Shown here: positions 26,174-35,600 of the stretch, one piece after another
Position numbering within the stretch: position 1 is the stretch's first letter
How the letters are laid out: each line of letters starts with the position of its first letter
NCBI GenBank assembly: GCA_003142615.1
Contig: PLMW01000033.1
Span: 1 to 39,387 of the forward strand
Length of the DNA stretch: 39,387 nt
Source of the DNA: Opitutia bacterium
Lineage (GTDB): Bacteria; Verrucomicrobiota; Verrucomicrobiia; Opitutales; Opitutaceae
Direction of reading: 5' to 3'
Notes under the pieces: generated by a model
Database searches by the model: none
What the model saw: only the letters and a program-made list of their open reading frames with translations
What the model was told of the DNA's origin: nothing
Made by a program: the position numbers and the translations under genes

Positions 26174-26938
26174 ATGCCCTCCGCCCGTCTGCGCCTTGAC
26201 GAACTCCTCGTGCAGCGCGGCCTCGCCGCGTCGCGCGCCCAAGCCCGGGCGCTCATCATGGCCGGCCATGTGCTGCACGGCACCGAGCGGCTCGATAAAC
26301 CAGGTCGGGCATGCCCGCCGGACATCGTCCTCACGCTGGAACAGCCGCCCCGTTTCGTCAGCCGCGGCGGCGGGAAGCTGGCCGCCTTTCTCGAAAAATT
26401 CGGCGTCGACCTGCGCGGGGCGCATGTGCTCGACGTGGGCGCGGCCACCGGCGGTTTCACCGACTGTGCGCTGCAGGCGGGCGCCGCGGACGCGACCTGC
26501 GTCGATGTTGGCCGCGGCCAGCTGCACGCCAGACTCCGCGCCGACCCGCGCGTGACCAACCTCGAAAAAATCAACGCCCGCCATCTCCAGCCAGGCAATC
26601 TGCCGCGCGCCGACTACGATGCCGTGGTGATGGATCTCTCGTTCATCTCGCTCAAGTCGGTGCTGCCCGCGGTGTGGCCCTTCCTGCGGCGGGGCGGCGC
26701 ACTCATTGCGCTGGTCAAACCGCAATTTGAAGCCGGCAAGGGTGAAGCGGACAAAGGCCGCGGGGTCATCCGCGATCCCGCCGTGCAAGCGGCGGTGCTG
26801 GTTGATGTGACGGCCTTCGCCCTTGCCAACCTGCCCGGCGCCACGCTCCTGGGTTCGATGGACTCCCCCATCACCGGCGCCGACGGCAACCGGGAATTTC
26901 TGCTGGGATTAAGGAAGGAAACCGGCAATCAGCGCTAA
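26174..26938 (+). CDS. tlyA: TlyA-family rRNA 2'-O-methyltransferase
   Basis: A 254-residue protein with an N-terminal S4 RNA-binding domain (about 5-62, [20 protein letters not shown]) and an FtsJ-like methyltransferase domain (about 62-250). SAM-binding motif I is [13 protein letters not shown], and VMDLSFISL plus LVKPQFEAG are the conserved catalytic-side motifs. TlyA of mycobacteria methylates cytidine 2'-OH on 16S and 23S rRNA; shorter homologues may act only on 23S. It lies 62 bases upstream of the NAD kinase gene, an adjacency common in many bacteria, which supports both calls. The older name haemolysin A should not be taken as function. Confidence 0.9.
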   Translation: MPSARLRLDELLVQRGLAASRAQARALIMAGHVLHGTERLDKPGRACPPDIVLTLEQPPRFVSRGGGKLAAFLEKFGVDLRGAHVLDVGAATGGFTDCALQAGAADATCVDVGRGQLHARLRADPRVTNLEKINARHLQPGNLPRADYDAVVMDLSFISLKSVLPAVWPFLRRGGALIALVKPQFEAGKGEADKGRGVIRDPAVQAAVLVDVTAFALANLPGATLLGSMDSPITGADGNREFLLGLRKETGNQR

Positions 26939-27000
26939 GGCTCGCCAAGCATAATCGGATTTGGCATTAATCCGGATCAGCGCCAACCAACGGTCCCGTC

Positions 27001-27852
27001 ATGCAACCCATCCGTCGACTCGCCTTTGTGGTCAATGAACAGAAAGCCGGTGCCGCCGAGCTCGCCCAGGTGCTCATGACCGCGGCCCGACGGGCGGGCG
27101 TGGAGCTCACCCACACGGAGCACTTCCCGCTGCCGGAGGACGGGCTGAAGGGTTTTGACGCGTGTTGCGTCATCGGCGGTGACGGTACCCTCCTGGGGGT
27201 GGTCAAGGCGGCCGCGCGCGCGCAGGTGCCGGTCATCGGGGTCAATCGCGGCAGCCTCGGCTTCCTCACGACGTTCTCCGCCGAGGAGGCGCGGACTCAT
27301 TTTACCGACCTGCTGGCGGGCAGTTATCGCATCGCCCTGCGCTCCCTGCTCGACTGCTCGACCGGTCCGGGCCAGCACGATCTCGCCCTCAACGACGTGC
27401 TGCTCAAGGGCGAGATCAACTCCCGGCTGGTCCGGCTCGAGGTGTTCGCCGGGGACGAGTTGGTGACCGATTACTACTGCGACGGTCTCATCTTCACCAC
27501 CCCCACCGGCTCCACCGCTTACAATCTCTCGGCGGGCGGTCCGCTCATCCATCCGGCGGCGGAAGTCATCGCCATGACGCCGGTCTGCCCGCACACGTTG
27601 AGCAACCGCTCGATTATTTTCCGCCACGACGTGAGGTTGCGCGTCTACAACCGCATGGAGCATTCGCGCTTGCTCGTGGCCATGGACGGTCAGCGCAACC
27701 TGACCTTCTGCCAGGGTTCGCCGGTGGAGATCTCCATCTCGCCGCTCAAGCTGCCATTGGTGCAGCGCGTCGACTACTCGCATTTCACCGTTATGCGCAC
27801 CAAATTGCAGTGGAGCGGCGGAGCGGCGGAGGCGCCGAAGGATCCGGGCTGA
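27001..27852 (+). CDS. nadK: NAD kinase
   Basis: A 283-residue enzyme phosphorylating NAD to NADP. The GGDGT motif is at residues 59-63 (CVIGGDGTLLG), and the second diagnostic block is DGLIFTTPTGSTAYNLSAGGPLIHP. Length is normal for bacterial NadK (about 270-300). It probably shares a transcript with tlyA. The stretch between the two genes holds a weak hairpin (CGGATT/AATCCG, 26956-26961 and 26969-26974) that has no T-run and is unlikely to terminate. Confidence 0.95.
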   Translation: MQPIRRLAFVVNEQKAGAAELAQVLMTAARRAGVELTHTEHFPLPEDGLKGFDACCVIGGDGTLLGVVKAAARAQVPVIGVNRGSLGFLTTFSAEEARTHFTDLLAGSYRIALRSLLDCSTGPGQHDLALNDVLLKGEINSRLVRLEVFAGDELVTDYYCDGLIFTTPTGSTAYNLSAGGPLIHPAAEVIAMTPVCPHTLSNRSIIFRHDVRLRVYNRMEHSRLLVAMDGQRNLTFCQGSPVEISISPLKLPLVQRVDYSHFTVMRTKLQWSGGAAEAPKDPG

Positions 27853-27948
27853 CGGAGGCAGTCCGGGCGATTGCGCCCACGGACGGCGCGGTTCGGCTTC
27901 GCAACGATGAAGGCCGGCCATGGTGCTGCCGGCTTCGAACGGTTCGAC

Positions 27949-27976
27949 AAAAAAGCCCCGGCGGATGCCCGGGGCT
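27949..27976 (-). terminator. Intrinsic terminator of the EF-hand gene
   Basis: On the minus strand an 8-base-pair stem, AGCCCCGG with CCGGGGCT around a 7-base loop, is followed by a T-run (the A-run at 27949-27954 on the plus strand). It lies about 30 bases after the EF-hand gene stop. The plus-strand reading has no T-run, so it does not serve nadK. Confidence 0.8.
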
Positions 27977-28005
27977 GCAGTCTGTTTCAAGACGGGAAGC
28001 GGCCG

Positions 28006-28515
28006 TCAGCGACTGTCTGCGTCCTGTCCCTCTTCCTTGGCCTGCTTCCTGGCTTCGAGGGTGGCCTTGCGCTTCTCGGCGGCGGCCTTGTGCTTTTCCT
28101 CATCGGCCTTCATGACGGCGAGCTCATCATCTTCGAGTTTTCCGTTTTGATTCTTGTCGTATTTGGCCAGTTTCTTCGCCTCGGCCTCGGCCGCCTTCTT
28201 TTCAGCCCGGGCTTTTTCATCATCGGCCTTCATGGCGGCACGCTCGTCCTTCTCGAGCTTGCCGTCCTTATCCGTGTCGTAGCGGGCGAGATCCTCCGCG
28301 CGCTGGGCCACGCGGGCGGCCCGCTGTTTTTCCTTGTCGGCCTGCCAGGCAGCCTGCTCGGTTGCATCCAGGGTGCCATCCTTGTTGGCGTCGTACTTCT
28401 TGAGGACGGAGGGAGGGATTTTCTCCTCGTCGGCGGCGGGTGCGGAGACGGAGACAAGCGGCAGCCCCAGAAAGGCCGCCGCGCATAGAATGTAGGCATA
28501 GGGGTTTATTTTCAT
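28006..28515 (-). CDS. Secreted EF-hand repeat protein
   Basis: A 169-residue protein with a signal peptide (about 1-26, ILCAAAFLGLPLVSVSAPA) and three canonical EF-hand loops: DANKDGTLDATE (42-53), DTDKDGKLEKDE (80-91) and DKNQNGKLEDDE (120-131). Each has acidic or amide ligands at 1, 3 and 5, Gly at 6, Leu at 8 and Glu at 12, so calcium binding is likely. The linkers and tail are Lys/Ala/Glu-rich helices that may form coiled coil. The ATG at 28515 was chosen because the signal peptide starts there; the open frame upstream is not protein-like. The role is unknown; a periplasmic calcium buffer or structural protein is possible. It is followed by a strong terminator. Confidence 0.8.
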   Translation of the reverse strand: MKINPYAYILCAAAFLGLPLVSVSAPAADEEKIPPSVLKKYDANKDGTLDATEQAAWQADKEKQRAARVAQRAEDLARYDTDKDGKLEKDERAAMKADDEKARAEKKAAEAEAKKLAKYDKNQNGKLEDDELAVMKADEEKHKAAAEKRKATLEARKQAKEEGQDADSR

Positions 28516-28688
28516 AAACGTGAAATACCGTAACTGCGATAGTTTCGCAGGCAAGCGCTTTTTTACCTCCAACACCCCATCCGGGAAAACGGCCGGCGGG
28601 GTGCTCATGCCATCGCGAGACCGGCCGGACCGCGGCGATCCAGGTGGCTGGCTGCGTCGCGGGGCCGCCCGCCGCGTCAAAATGCGGT

Positions 28689-31247
28689 CTAGGGCCGCAC
28701 CACCAATTGCGTGCGCCGGGCGCGTTGGAAACAAGCCCGGGCAAAGCGCCGCAGATCACCCACGGTGACGGCATCGATATGGGCGTCGTAATTCTTCCAG
28801 TCGTTGACCGGCAGGCCGTACAGGGCGTTGAGGCCGGCCTGCATGGCGCGGGCGGAATTGGTTTGCAGACCCATGCGGCGCGCGGCCTTGAGGCGCGTCT
28901 GGCAGCGACGCAGCTCGGCTCCCGTCACCCCGCCCGCCTGCACGCGGGCAATTTCTGCCTCGATCTCCGCCAGCACCTCGGTCGGGCGCTCCGGACTGGT
29001 GCCGGCGAAAAAGTAGAACATCGCCGTGTGCAGTCCGACCACGCGGGCCGAATGCACGAAGTAGGCCAGCCCCTTCTCCTCGCGCACTCGTTCAAAAAGC
29101 CGCGACGACATGCCGCTGAAGAGTTCGTCGGCCACCTCGCTCACGTAGTAGTCGGCCGCCAGCAGGCCGGGGCCGGGAAACGCCTGGAACACGACCGCCT
29201 GCTGGCGCGGCTGGGTTTCAACGAAGTCACCGATGCGGGCGGGCGTGGTGAAGCCGGTGGCGACCGGCGCCAGCACGCCACGCGGCAGGCGGGCGAGGAG
29301 GCGCTTGAGTTTCGGCGTGAGCCGGCGGAGTGCGAAGTCGCCCGCCACGGCCAGTATGGCATTGCCCGACACGACGAGCGTGCGGTGCAACGCGGCGAGA
29401 TCGGCGGGCGTGAGGGATTTGAGGCCGGCTTCGTCGCCATGCACATCAACGGCGAACGGATGATCGCCAAAGAACAGCCGACGCAGACGCTTCTTGCCAA
29501 AGGTGACGACGTCGTCCGCATCCTCCTGCAAATCGGCGAGCTGGGCGGCGCGTTCCGTTTCGAACGTGGCGCGCTTGAAGGCGGGCGCCAGCACGGCGTC
29601 GGCCAGCAGATCGAGGGCGCGGTCGAGATCGGTCGGCAGCACCTCGAGGGCGAGACCAAAGCTGTTGTTGCCTGAGAACGGGTTGAAAGTTCCGCCCACC
29701 TCCTCGATGGTCCGGGCGACGTCGGCGGCGGTGCGCCGCTTCGTGTCCTTGGTCAACAGGGTCGCCAGCAGCTCGGTGGCACCGCGGCGGCCGGGCTCCT
29801 CGTGGAGCGGGCCGCCCAGAAAAAGGAGCCGCAGGTGAAGGTTGGGAAGTTTGGCATCACGCTGGAGCAGGAGGCGCGCACCATTGGGGATGACGGTTTC
29901 CTCGAAGTCCGGGATGGAGCCAGCCCTTTCGCCACGGTTGCGGAGGGCGGCCGGGGCGGCTGCTCCGACCGGATTGATCGACACGGCGGTCAGCCGCTCG
30001 GGCACGAGGTGGATCCGGAGCACGCGGCGGAGTTCGGCGGCCGTGAGCGCGCGCAGGCGTTCGAAGTAAGTGCGACTGTAGTCGAGATCGCCGACCACGA
30101 CCTCGGCGAGGCCGAGACGCGAGGCCTGACCGGCCATGGTCTTGCGCGTGTTGATTTCGCCGACCACGATCTGGCGGAGGGCCTTGGCAATGAGTTTTGG
30201 AGCAAAACCGTGCACGATATGGCGCGCGAGCTCGCCTTGGATGGCAGCGGTGGCCGCCTCGCGTTTGTCAGCGTCGCAGGTGAAGGAAACGCAGAAGAGC
30301 CCGCCGGAGCCCGGATTCCAAGCATGGGCATCGATGGTGTGAACGAGACGCGCCTTTTCGCGGATGGCCTGCCAGAGAATGGAGCTGTCGCCATATCCCA
30401 GGATGGTGGCGAGCAGGTCGAGCGCGGGCGCATCGGGATGCGTCAGTCCGGGAATCTGCCAGCCAAGGCCGGCCCGCGTGAGCTGCACTTCCTCAAAGCG
30501 GTGCTGCTCGCGCCGGGCAAGCTGCCGGGGCTCGTCGGGCAGATGCACGGGCGCCAACCGGGCGCGCGGAAGGGAACCGAATTGCTTCTCAATGACCTTG
30601 CGGATGTCGGCGGGGTCAAATGCGCCGACCATGACGAGCACGAGATTGTTGGGCACGTAGCGCGCGCGGTAGTAGGCGAGCAGGTCCTTGCGCGTGACGC
30701 CGGCAACCACGTCGCGATAGCCGATGATGGGATGGCGGTACGGATGCTCGCGGAAGGCGGTGGCAAAGAGCGTCTCGCCGAGGCGGTGGTCGGGATCATC
30801 CTGCCCCATGTCGATCTCGTGCAAAATGACATCGCGTTCCCGCGTCACTTCGGCAGCGGGCAGCGTGGAGTGCAGCACGGCATCGGCGAGAATATCGACG
30901 GCCACGGCGGTGTGCTCGGCGGGCAGGTCGATGTAATAGACGGTGCGGTCAAAGCTGGTATAGGCATTGATATAGCCGCCGTGCGCCTGGACGGTGGCGG
31001 AGATCTCCCGACCCGCGCGGCGGCCGGTGCCTTTGAAAAGCATGTGCTCGAGAAAATGCGAGAGGCCGGCGCCGAGCTGCGCCTCCTCGTGAATGCTGCC
31101 GGTTTTCACCCATGCCTGCACGGAGGCGATGGCGGCGGAGGCGTCGCGTTTGAGCAGAACGGTGAGCCCGTTGGCGAGAACCAGGCGCTCGGGGGGATCA
31201 CGCCAGAAACGCTCCAGCAGGGAGAAATCGACGGAGGAGGTACGCAT
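28689..31247 (-). CDS. M16-family zinc peptidase, two-domain
   Basis: An 852-residue protein of the insulinase/processing-peptidase family. The inverted zinc motif HxxEH is HFLEH (His64, Glu67, His68) in the first half, with the third Glu ligand expected near residue 140 in the ERDVILHEIDMGQDDP region. The second half (about 430-852) repeats the fold without an HxxEH, as in single-chain M16 proteins where the C-terminal half is inactive and closes the chamber. There is no signal peptide, so a cytoplasmic or non-classically exported location is inferred. It lies 86 bases downstream of the Minf_1886 gene on the same strand and may share its transcript. Confidence 0.92.
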   Translation of the reverse strand: MRTSSVDFSLLERFWRDPPERLVLANGLTVLLKRDASAAIASVQAWVKTGSIHEEAQLGAGLSHFLEHMLFKGTGRRAGREISATVQAHGGYINAYTSFDRTVYYIDLPAEHTAVAVDILADAVLHSTLPAAEVTRERDVILHEIDMGQDDPDHRLGETLFATAFREHPYRHPIIGYRDVVAGVTRKDLLAYYRARYVPNNLVLVMVGAFDPADIRKVIEKQFGSLPRARLAPVHLPDEPRQLARREQHRFEEVQLTRAGLGWQIPGLTHPDAPALDLLATILGYGDSSILWQAIREKARLVHTIDAHAWNPGSGGLFCVSFTCDADKREAATAAIQGELARHIVHGFAPKLIAKALRQIVVGEINTRKTMAGQASRLGLAEVVVGDLDYSRTYFERLRALTAAELRRVLRIHLVPERLTAVSINPVGAAAPAALRNRGERAGSIPDFEETVIPNGARLLLQRDAKLPNLHLRLLFLGGPLHEEPGRRGATELLATLLTKDTKRRTAADVARTIEEVGGTFNPFSGNNSFGLALEVLPTDLDRALDLLADAVLAPAFKRATFETERAAQLADLQEDADDVVTFGKKRLRRLFFGDHPFAVDVHGDEAGLKSLTPADLAALHRTLVVSGNAILAVAGDFALRRLTPKLKRLLARLPRGVLAPVATGFTTPARIGDFVETQPRQQAVVFQAFPGPGLLAADYYVSEVADELFSGMSSRLFERVREEKGLAYFVHSARVVGLHTAMFYFFAGTSPERPTEVLAEIEAEIARVQAGGVTGAELRRCQTRLKAARRMGLQTNSARAMQAGLNALYGLPVNDWKNYDAHIDAVTVGDLRRFARACFQRARRTQLVVRP

Positions 31248-31333
31248 GGATGATCAAACAAAGAAAGACCGGGGGAAGGCAGGAATGCACGCCAAGAGTG
31301 GGTTCCACCCGCACCCACCTGCCGTCGCGGTGG

Positions 31334-31771
31334 TCACACGGAGCTCACGGTCTCAGTCGAAGGACCGGCACGGCGTTTGCCAGCGGGCTGGAACGGCTTC
31401 ACGAACGCCTCGTCGAAATCATAAATGTCGGCGAAATCTTCACGCCGGTCGTTATCGGTTTTGCTGAAGATATTGTATTCGATGAGATTGAAGACGATAT
31501 CGCCAAAATCCGTGCAACGACGCACTCCCCATGACTCCAGCACAGTCTTGGCAAGCGGGCCAAACTGATCGAGGGCGTGGGCGCGCAAGCCTTCGAGCAA
31601 CTCGCGGCCGGATACATGCTGCGAACGCTGCGCGCGAGTGGGGTCGTTTTTCTTGAGGCTATTGACCGTTTGATCGAGGCCCTGGCGTACGAAAAAATAG
31701 GCCTTCTTATCGTAGCGGGCGTCTTCCTTGCAGATGAGTTCTATGATTTCTGCAAAATCGAGGTCTTGCAT
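31334..31771 (-). CDS. Minf_1886-family conserved protein
   Basis: A 145-residue protein of a family known mainly from Verrucomicrobiota and Planctomycetota relatives (named after Methylacidiphilum gene Minf_1886). The recognisable parts are ARYDKKAYFFVRQGLDQTV near the N-terminus, HVSGRELLEGLRAHALDQFG in the middle and SWGVRRCTDFGDIVFNLIE. No enzyme motif is visible and the function is unknown. I chose the ATG at 31771 because family members begin close to FAEIIELICKEDARYD. It helps place the organism. Confidence 0.8.
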   Translation of the reverse strand: MQDLDFAEIIELICKEDARYDKKAYFFVRQGLDQTVNSLKKNDPTRAQRSQHVSGRELLEGLRAHALDQFGPLAKTVLESWGVRRCTDFGDIVFNLIEYNIFSKTDNDRREDFADIYDFDEAFVKPFQPAGKRRAGPSTETVSSV

Positions 31772-31983
31772 CGTGGCGTGAACGAAGAGGTAGCATAACC
31801 GCCCGCCGCCCGCAACCCCGCAGGAGCCGAGGGGACGGAGCGTCAATGGTTCATCGTCCAGGGCCTCCACTCCCATGAAGTCTGCGCAAGAACCGGACGA
31901 TGGAAATATAACGCGCTAGTCCAGGCATACTTGGACAGGCAATTGCGGATTCCAAGAGATGCGAAATCGCGATGTAAAATGAG

Positions 31984-32012
31984 TTTGTCAACATATTGCT
32001 CGCATTAACAAA
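31984..32012. promoter_or_regulatory. Candidate operator in front of the Fur-family gene
   Basis: TTTGTCAA, 13 bases, then TTAACAAA form an inverted repeat with 7 of 8 matching pairs, 25 bases before the chosen ATG. The location suggests autoregulation. It does not match the classic Fur box, so the metal is not predicted. Confidence 0.35.
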
Positions 32013-32037
32013 GGCTCCACTTTTACGCTTAGTGCAA

Positions 32038-32556
32038 ATGATTGCCTCCTCACAGTCGAATCATCCGCTGAGTGGCGTGAAGGATTTCGGCCGGACAGCC
32101 AACCCATTGGATCAGGCGTGCGCACGCCTCAGATCGGCTGGATTGCGGATCACCCAGCCGCGCATCGCCATCCTCGAAGCGCTTATCCAGCGAAACAACC
32201 CGGCGAGCATCGAGCAGATTCACAACGATGTGACCAGTGACTCGTGCGACCTGGTGACCGTGTACCGTTGTCTGGCTGTGTTTGAAGAACTGGGACTCGT
32301 GCGTCGTTGCTTCTTCCACAACGGAACGAGCCTTTACGAGATCAATCTGAATGACTCACCCCACTACCACATCGTGTGCCGGTCGTGCGGCAAGGTGGAG
32401 CGCATCGACGTTTCTCTGACTGACGGCGTTGAGCGCATGCTGCGGGAGCGCGGCTACCAGCAGGTGACCCACATGGTTGAATTTTTCGGCGTGTGCCCCG
32501 ACTGCCAGAAGAAGATGGCCGAGTCCAACCCCCTCTCCCCGACCATTGTGCGCTAA
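32038..32556 (+). CDS. Fur-family metal-dependent regulator
   Basis: A 172-residue transcription factor. The winged-helix DNA-binding domain spans about 25-105, with LRSAGLRITQPRIAILEAL and recognition helix SDSCDLVTVYRCLAVFEELGLV. The dimerisation domain carries HYHIVCRSCG and CPDC, giving two CxxC pairs (Cys114/117 and Cys153/156) for structural zinc. Sequence alone cannot tell Fur from Zur or PerR. An in-frame TTG at 31996 would lengthen the protein by 14 residues, but it falls inside the candidate operator, so I prefer the ATG. It is divergent from the Minf_1886 gene and followed by a good terminator. Confidence 0.9.
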   Translation: MIASSQSNHPLSGVKDFGRTANPLDQACARLRSAGLRITQPRIAILEALIQRNNPASIEQIHNDVTSDSCDLVTVYRCLAVFEELGLVRRCFFHNGTSLYEINLNDSPHYHIVCRSCGKVERIDVSLTDGVERMLRERGYQQVTHMVEFFGVCPDCQKKMAESNPLSPTIVR

Positions 32557-32583
32557 GGCGCCCTCCGCCAAGTCCGGCATTCC

Positions 32584-32613
32584 AAGGCGCGACTTTCACT
32601 GGCCGCGCCTTTT
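32584..32613 (+). terminator. Intrinsic terminator of the Fur-family gene
   Basis: An 8-base-pair stem, AAGGCGCG with CGCGCCTT and a 12-base loop, ends in TTTT, 28 bases after the stop codon. It faces the convergent ABC-fusion gene and may limit read-through into it. Confidence 0.7.
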
Positions 32614-32671
32614 GCATGCCTCGTTGCCGGGAGGCGGCCGACCGTGCGCCAACCGCTCTGCCCGGTGAAAT

Positions 32672-35600
32672 TCACGGCGGTCGTCCGGTAAGACGGATGC
32701 GTGGATCGAGCCAGAGCAGCAGCAGGTCGCTGACGAGTGTGCCCACCACGCCAAGCAGACTCATGACCATGAGCATGGAGCCGGCCAGGTAGACATCCTC
32801 GGTTTGCAGTGCGTCGAGCATCACCGGTCCGATCATCGGCAGGCTCAAGACAATCGCCACGATCGCGCCACCGGAAACGAGCTGGGGGAACAAGCTGCCC
32901 AGGCTGGAGATGAAGGGAGTAAGTGCGAGCCGCAGCGGATATTTCAGCAGGAGTTTGAGCGGGCGCAGACCCTTGGCCCGGGCGGTGATAACGTAGGGCT
33001 TTTTGAGCTCGTCGAGGAGATTGGCCCGCATCACCCGGACCATCCCGGCGGCGCCACCGGCCCCGAGCACCACGACAGGTAGCCACAGGTGTTTAAGCAG
33101 ATCGACCACCTTGGGCCAACTCCAGTCGTGCACCGTCGCAAATTCCTGGGAAAACAGGCCCGAGACGTTCACGCCGAACCACGTTTTACCCAGATAAACC
33201 ATCACGAGCGCGAAGAGAAACGATGGCACCGACATGCCGACGAAGACGAACAGCGTCAGGGCATGGTCTCCCCAGGAATAGGGGCGCACCGCCGAGTAGA
33301 GGCCGGCGGGCAGGGCCACCACCCAAGTGAAGAGGATGGCGGCCACGGTGACGACCACTGTGAGCAGGAGGCGGTCTCCGACGATCTGATTGACGCTGCG
33401 ATTGTGCTCCATGGAAAGGCCGAGATTGCCCTGCAGCAGACCCGTGTCCCGCGCGTCGAACGTGGTGAACCAGACGAAGCCGGTCCACCGCAGGTAGCGC
33501 TTGGTGATCGACTCGTTGAGATGGAAATTCCGGCGCAGATCCTCGATCTGGGGGATGGAGGCCTCCGTGCCCTGCATCTGGTATTCGAGCATCCTCGACT
33601 CCAGATAATCACCCGGCGGCAGCTGCACGATCACAAAGACCACGATCGAGACAATCAGCAGCGTCGGAACCATCAGGAACAGGCGGCGCCCGACGAACGG
33701 ATGCCGCACGGCCACCAACCCGATGCCGAGCAAGGCGACCGCGAGGATTAGCGCGCGGATGAGGTTGCCGACCGTCAGCCAGCGGGTGGAAGCCGCCCCG
33801 CCGGCACCCGCCGCAGGCACCCGGGCGGCCGGATCGGGAATGATTTCAACCACGGCTCGCTTGGTGGCAGCCACGACGGGCGGCGGATCAGCCGGATCGT
33901 CCCAAAAATAGGTTTCGAGGCCCGCATTGCCGGGTGTGTTGTAGATCGAACCGAAGATCGCATTCCCCGGCACATTGCGGAAACCGTTCTTGACGACGAC
34001 CAGCTGGGGCGGCGGCGTACAGATGCTGATGTGCCAGACTTCCCGGGCGTTGATCTCCTGGATGCGGCTGAAGAGTTCGCGCCGCTTCTGGACATCCGGT
34101 GCGGTGTCGATCTGCTGGAGAATCTTCATTTCACGCTGGAGCGGATGCTCGACCGGCGGTTCCTCGGCGCCGGGGCCATGCGAGAGCGGATCATTGAACA
34201 GGCCGCCGCGCTGGTACCACATGCCATAGGCCGGCGCGAAGAACGACTCGATGTTGGTCGCCACAAAATTGCGCGGCTCGCTGAAGGGGAAGAACTCGCT
34301 CTCGCCCATCCACACCGTGAAGTCGTGCTCCAGGGCGGCCTTTTCCGCCTGGAACAGCACCCGGGCGCGGATGCGCGGCAGGCAACAGATGCCGACCCGG
34401 GCCCAGTCATCGACCACGAACTGGGCCGGCCCGTTGCCGGTGTAGTCGGTCAGGTTGAGAAACCATACCATCTTCGTGCCGTCGGGGAAGGTGCGATAGC
34501 CTTCGTTGTCGCGCGGCGTGAGGCCGAGCCGGTCGAGCAGGCGGTTGGCGCGCGCCGGATCATGCTCCGTGTAACTCTGGAGGAGTTTTTCGCTGTAGTA
34601 ACCGGAGTCCGGTCCCGGGTCGATCTGCGCGGGCACCCCGAAGCCGTTGAATTCGGCGTCGATGATGTCGCGGCGGTTGATGGCGAGGGAGAGCGCCTGG
34701 CGGAAGTGCCGGTCGTTGAGGAGCTGATGCTTCCACTTGGTCTCGGGCCGCGCGGGGTCGACGGTGCGGTTGATGACCGGGTAGATGGTGAAGAGCGAGC
34801 GCGTGGCCGGAAACCAGTCGTACACCGCGTAGCCGTTGCGTTTCGCCTCCCCCATGAGGAGCACGTGATCCTCGTAGCGGATGTGCCGGTCTTGCATCGA
34901 CGCTTCCCCGCTCGAGGCGGCCAGTCCGAGCAGATTGATGGGCCGGATGTCCAGCACGAGGCGGTCGAGATAGGGCAGCTGGTTGCCGCGCACATCGACG
35001 GCGAAGTAATAGGGGTTGCGCACAAAGACGTACGGCGGCGTCGATGAATAGCTGTGATAAATCCACGGCCACAGACGCGGATGCTCCGGATTGAGGTAGT
35101 GCTTCATCCGCTGGTACAGGGCGACCGGGGTCGAGAGATTCAGGGCCTGCATGGTCCGCGCGATGAGCTGCTGGTCGCCCAGCGCCGGGTGATACTGGCG
35201 CAGGTAATGCGCCGGCGTAAGGTAATCCGAGAAATCCTCGAAATTGTTTCCCTGCGAGGCGACGCGCTCGGGGAAGAGCGGGTTCGGCTGCGGGAAGCAG
35301 AACCGTACGCAATAGTCATCCACCTTCTCCACGCGGCCCATGCCGGCGCCGCTGCGCAGCATGCGGGGCGGCGGCACCTTGAAATACTGCACCTCGTACT
35401 CATACCAGTAGACCAGGTCGTCGGCCGTGAAGGGCTGCCCGTCGGACCAGCGCATCCCCCGGCGCAGCCAGAAGGTGAAGACCCGGTTGTCCGGCGAGGC
35501 CTGCCAGGCTTTCGCGAGATGCGGCACGAGCGGTTCGCCGAGCGGCGACCAGCGCACGAGATTTGGATAGGAAAGGCGCCACTGGATCGTGTTGATGTCG

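Noticed and set aside
26174-26938. Reading the TlyA-type gene as a haemolysin
   Set aside because: The S4 plus FtsJ-like methyltransferase layout shows an rRNA methyltransferase; the haemolysin name is historical.
31918-31937. Inverted repeat GTCCA...TGGAC between the Minf_1886 and Fur-family genes
   Set aside because: Five pairs with an 8-base spacer, too short to separate from chance.
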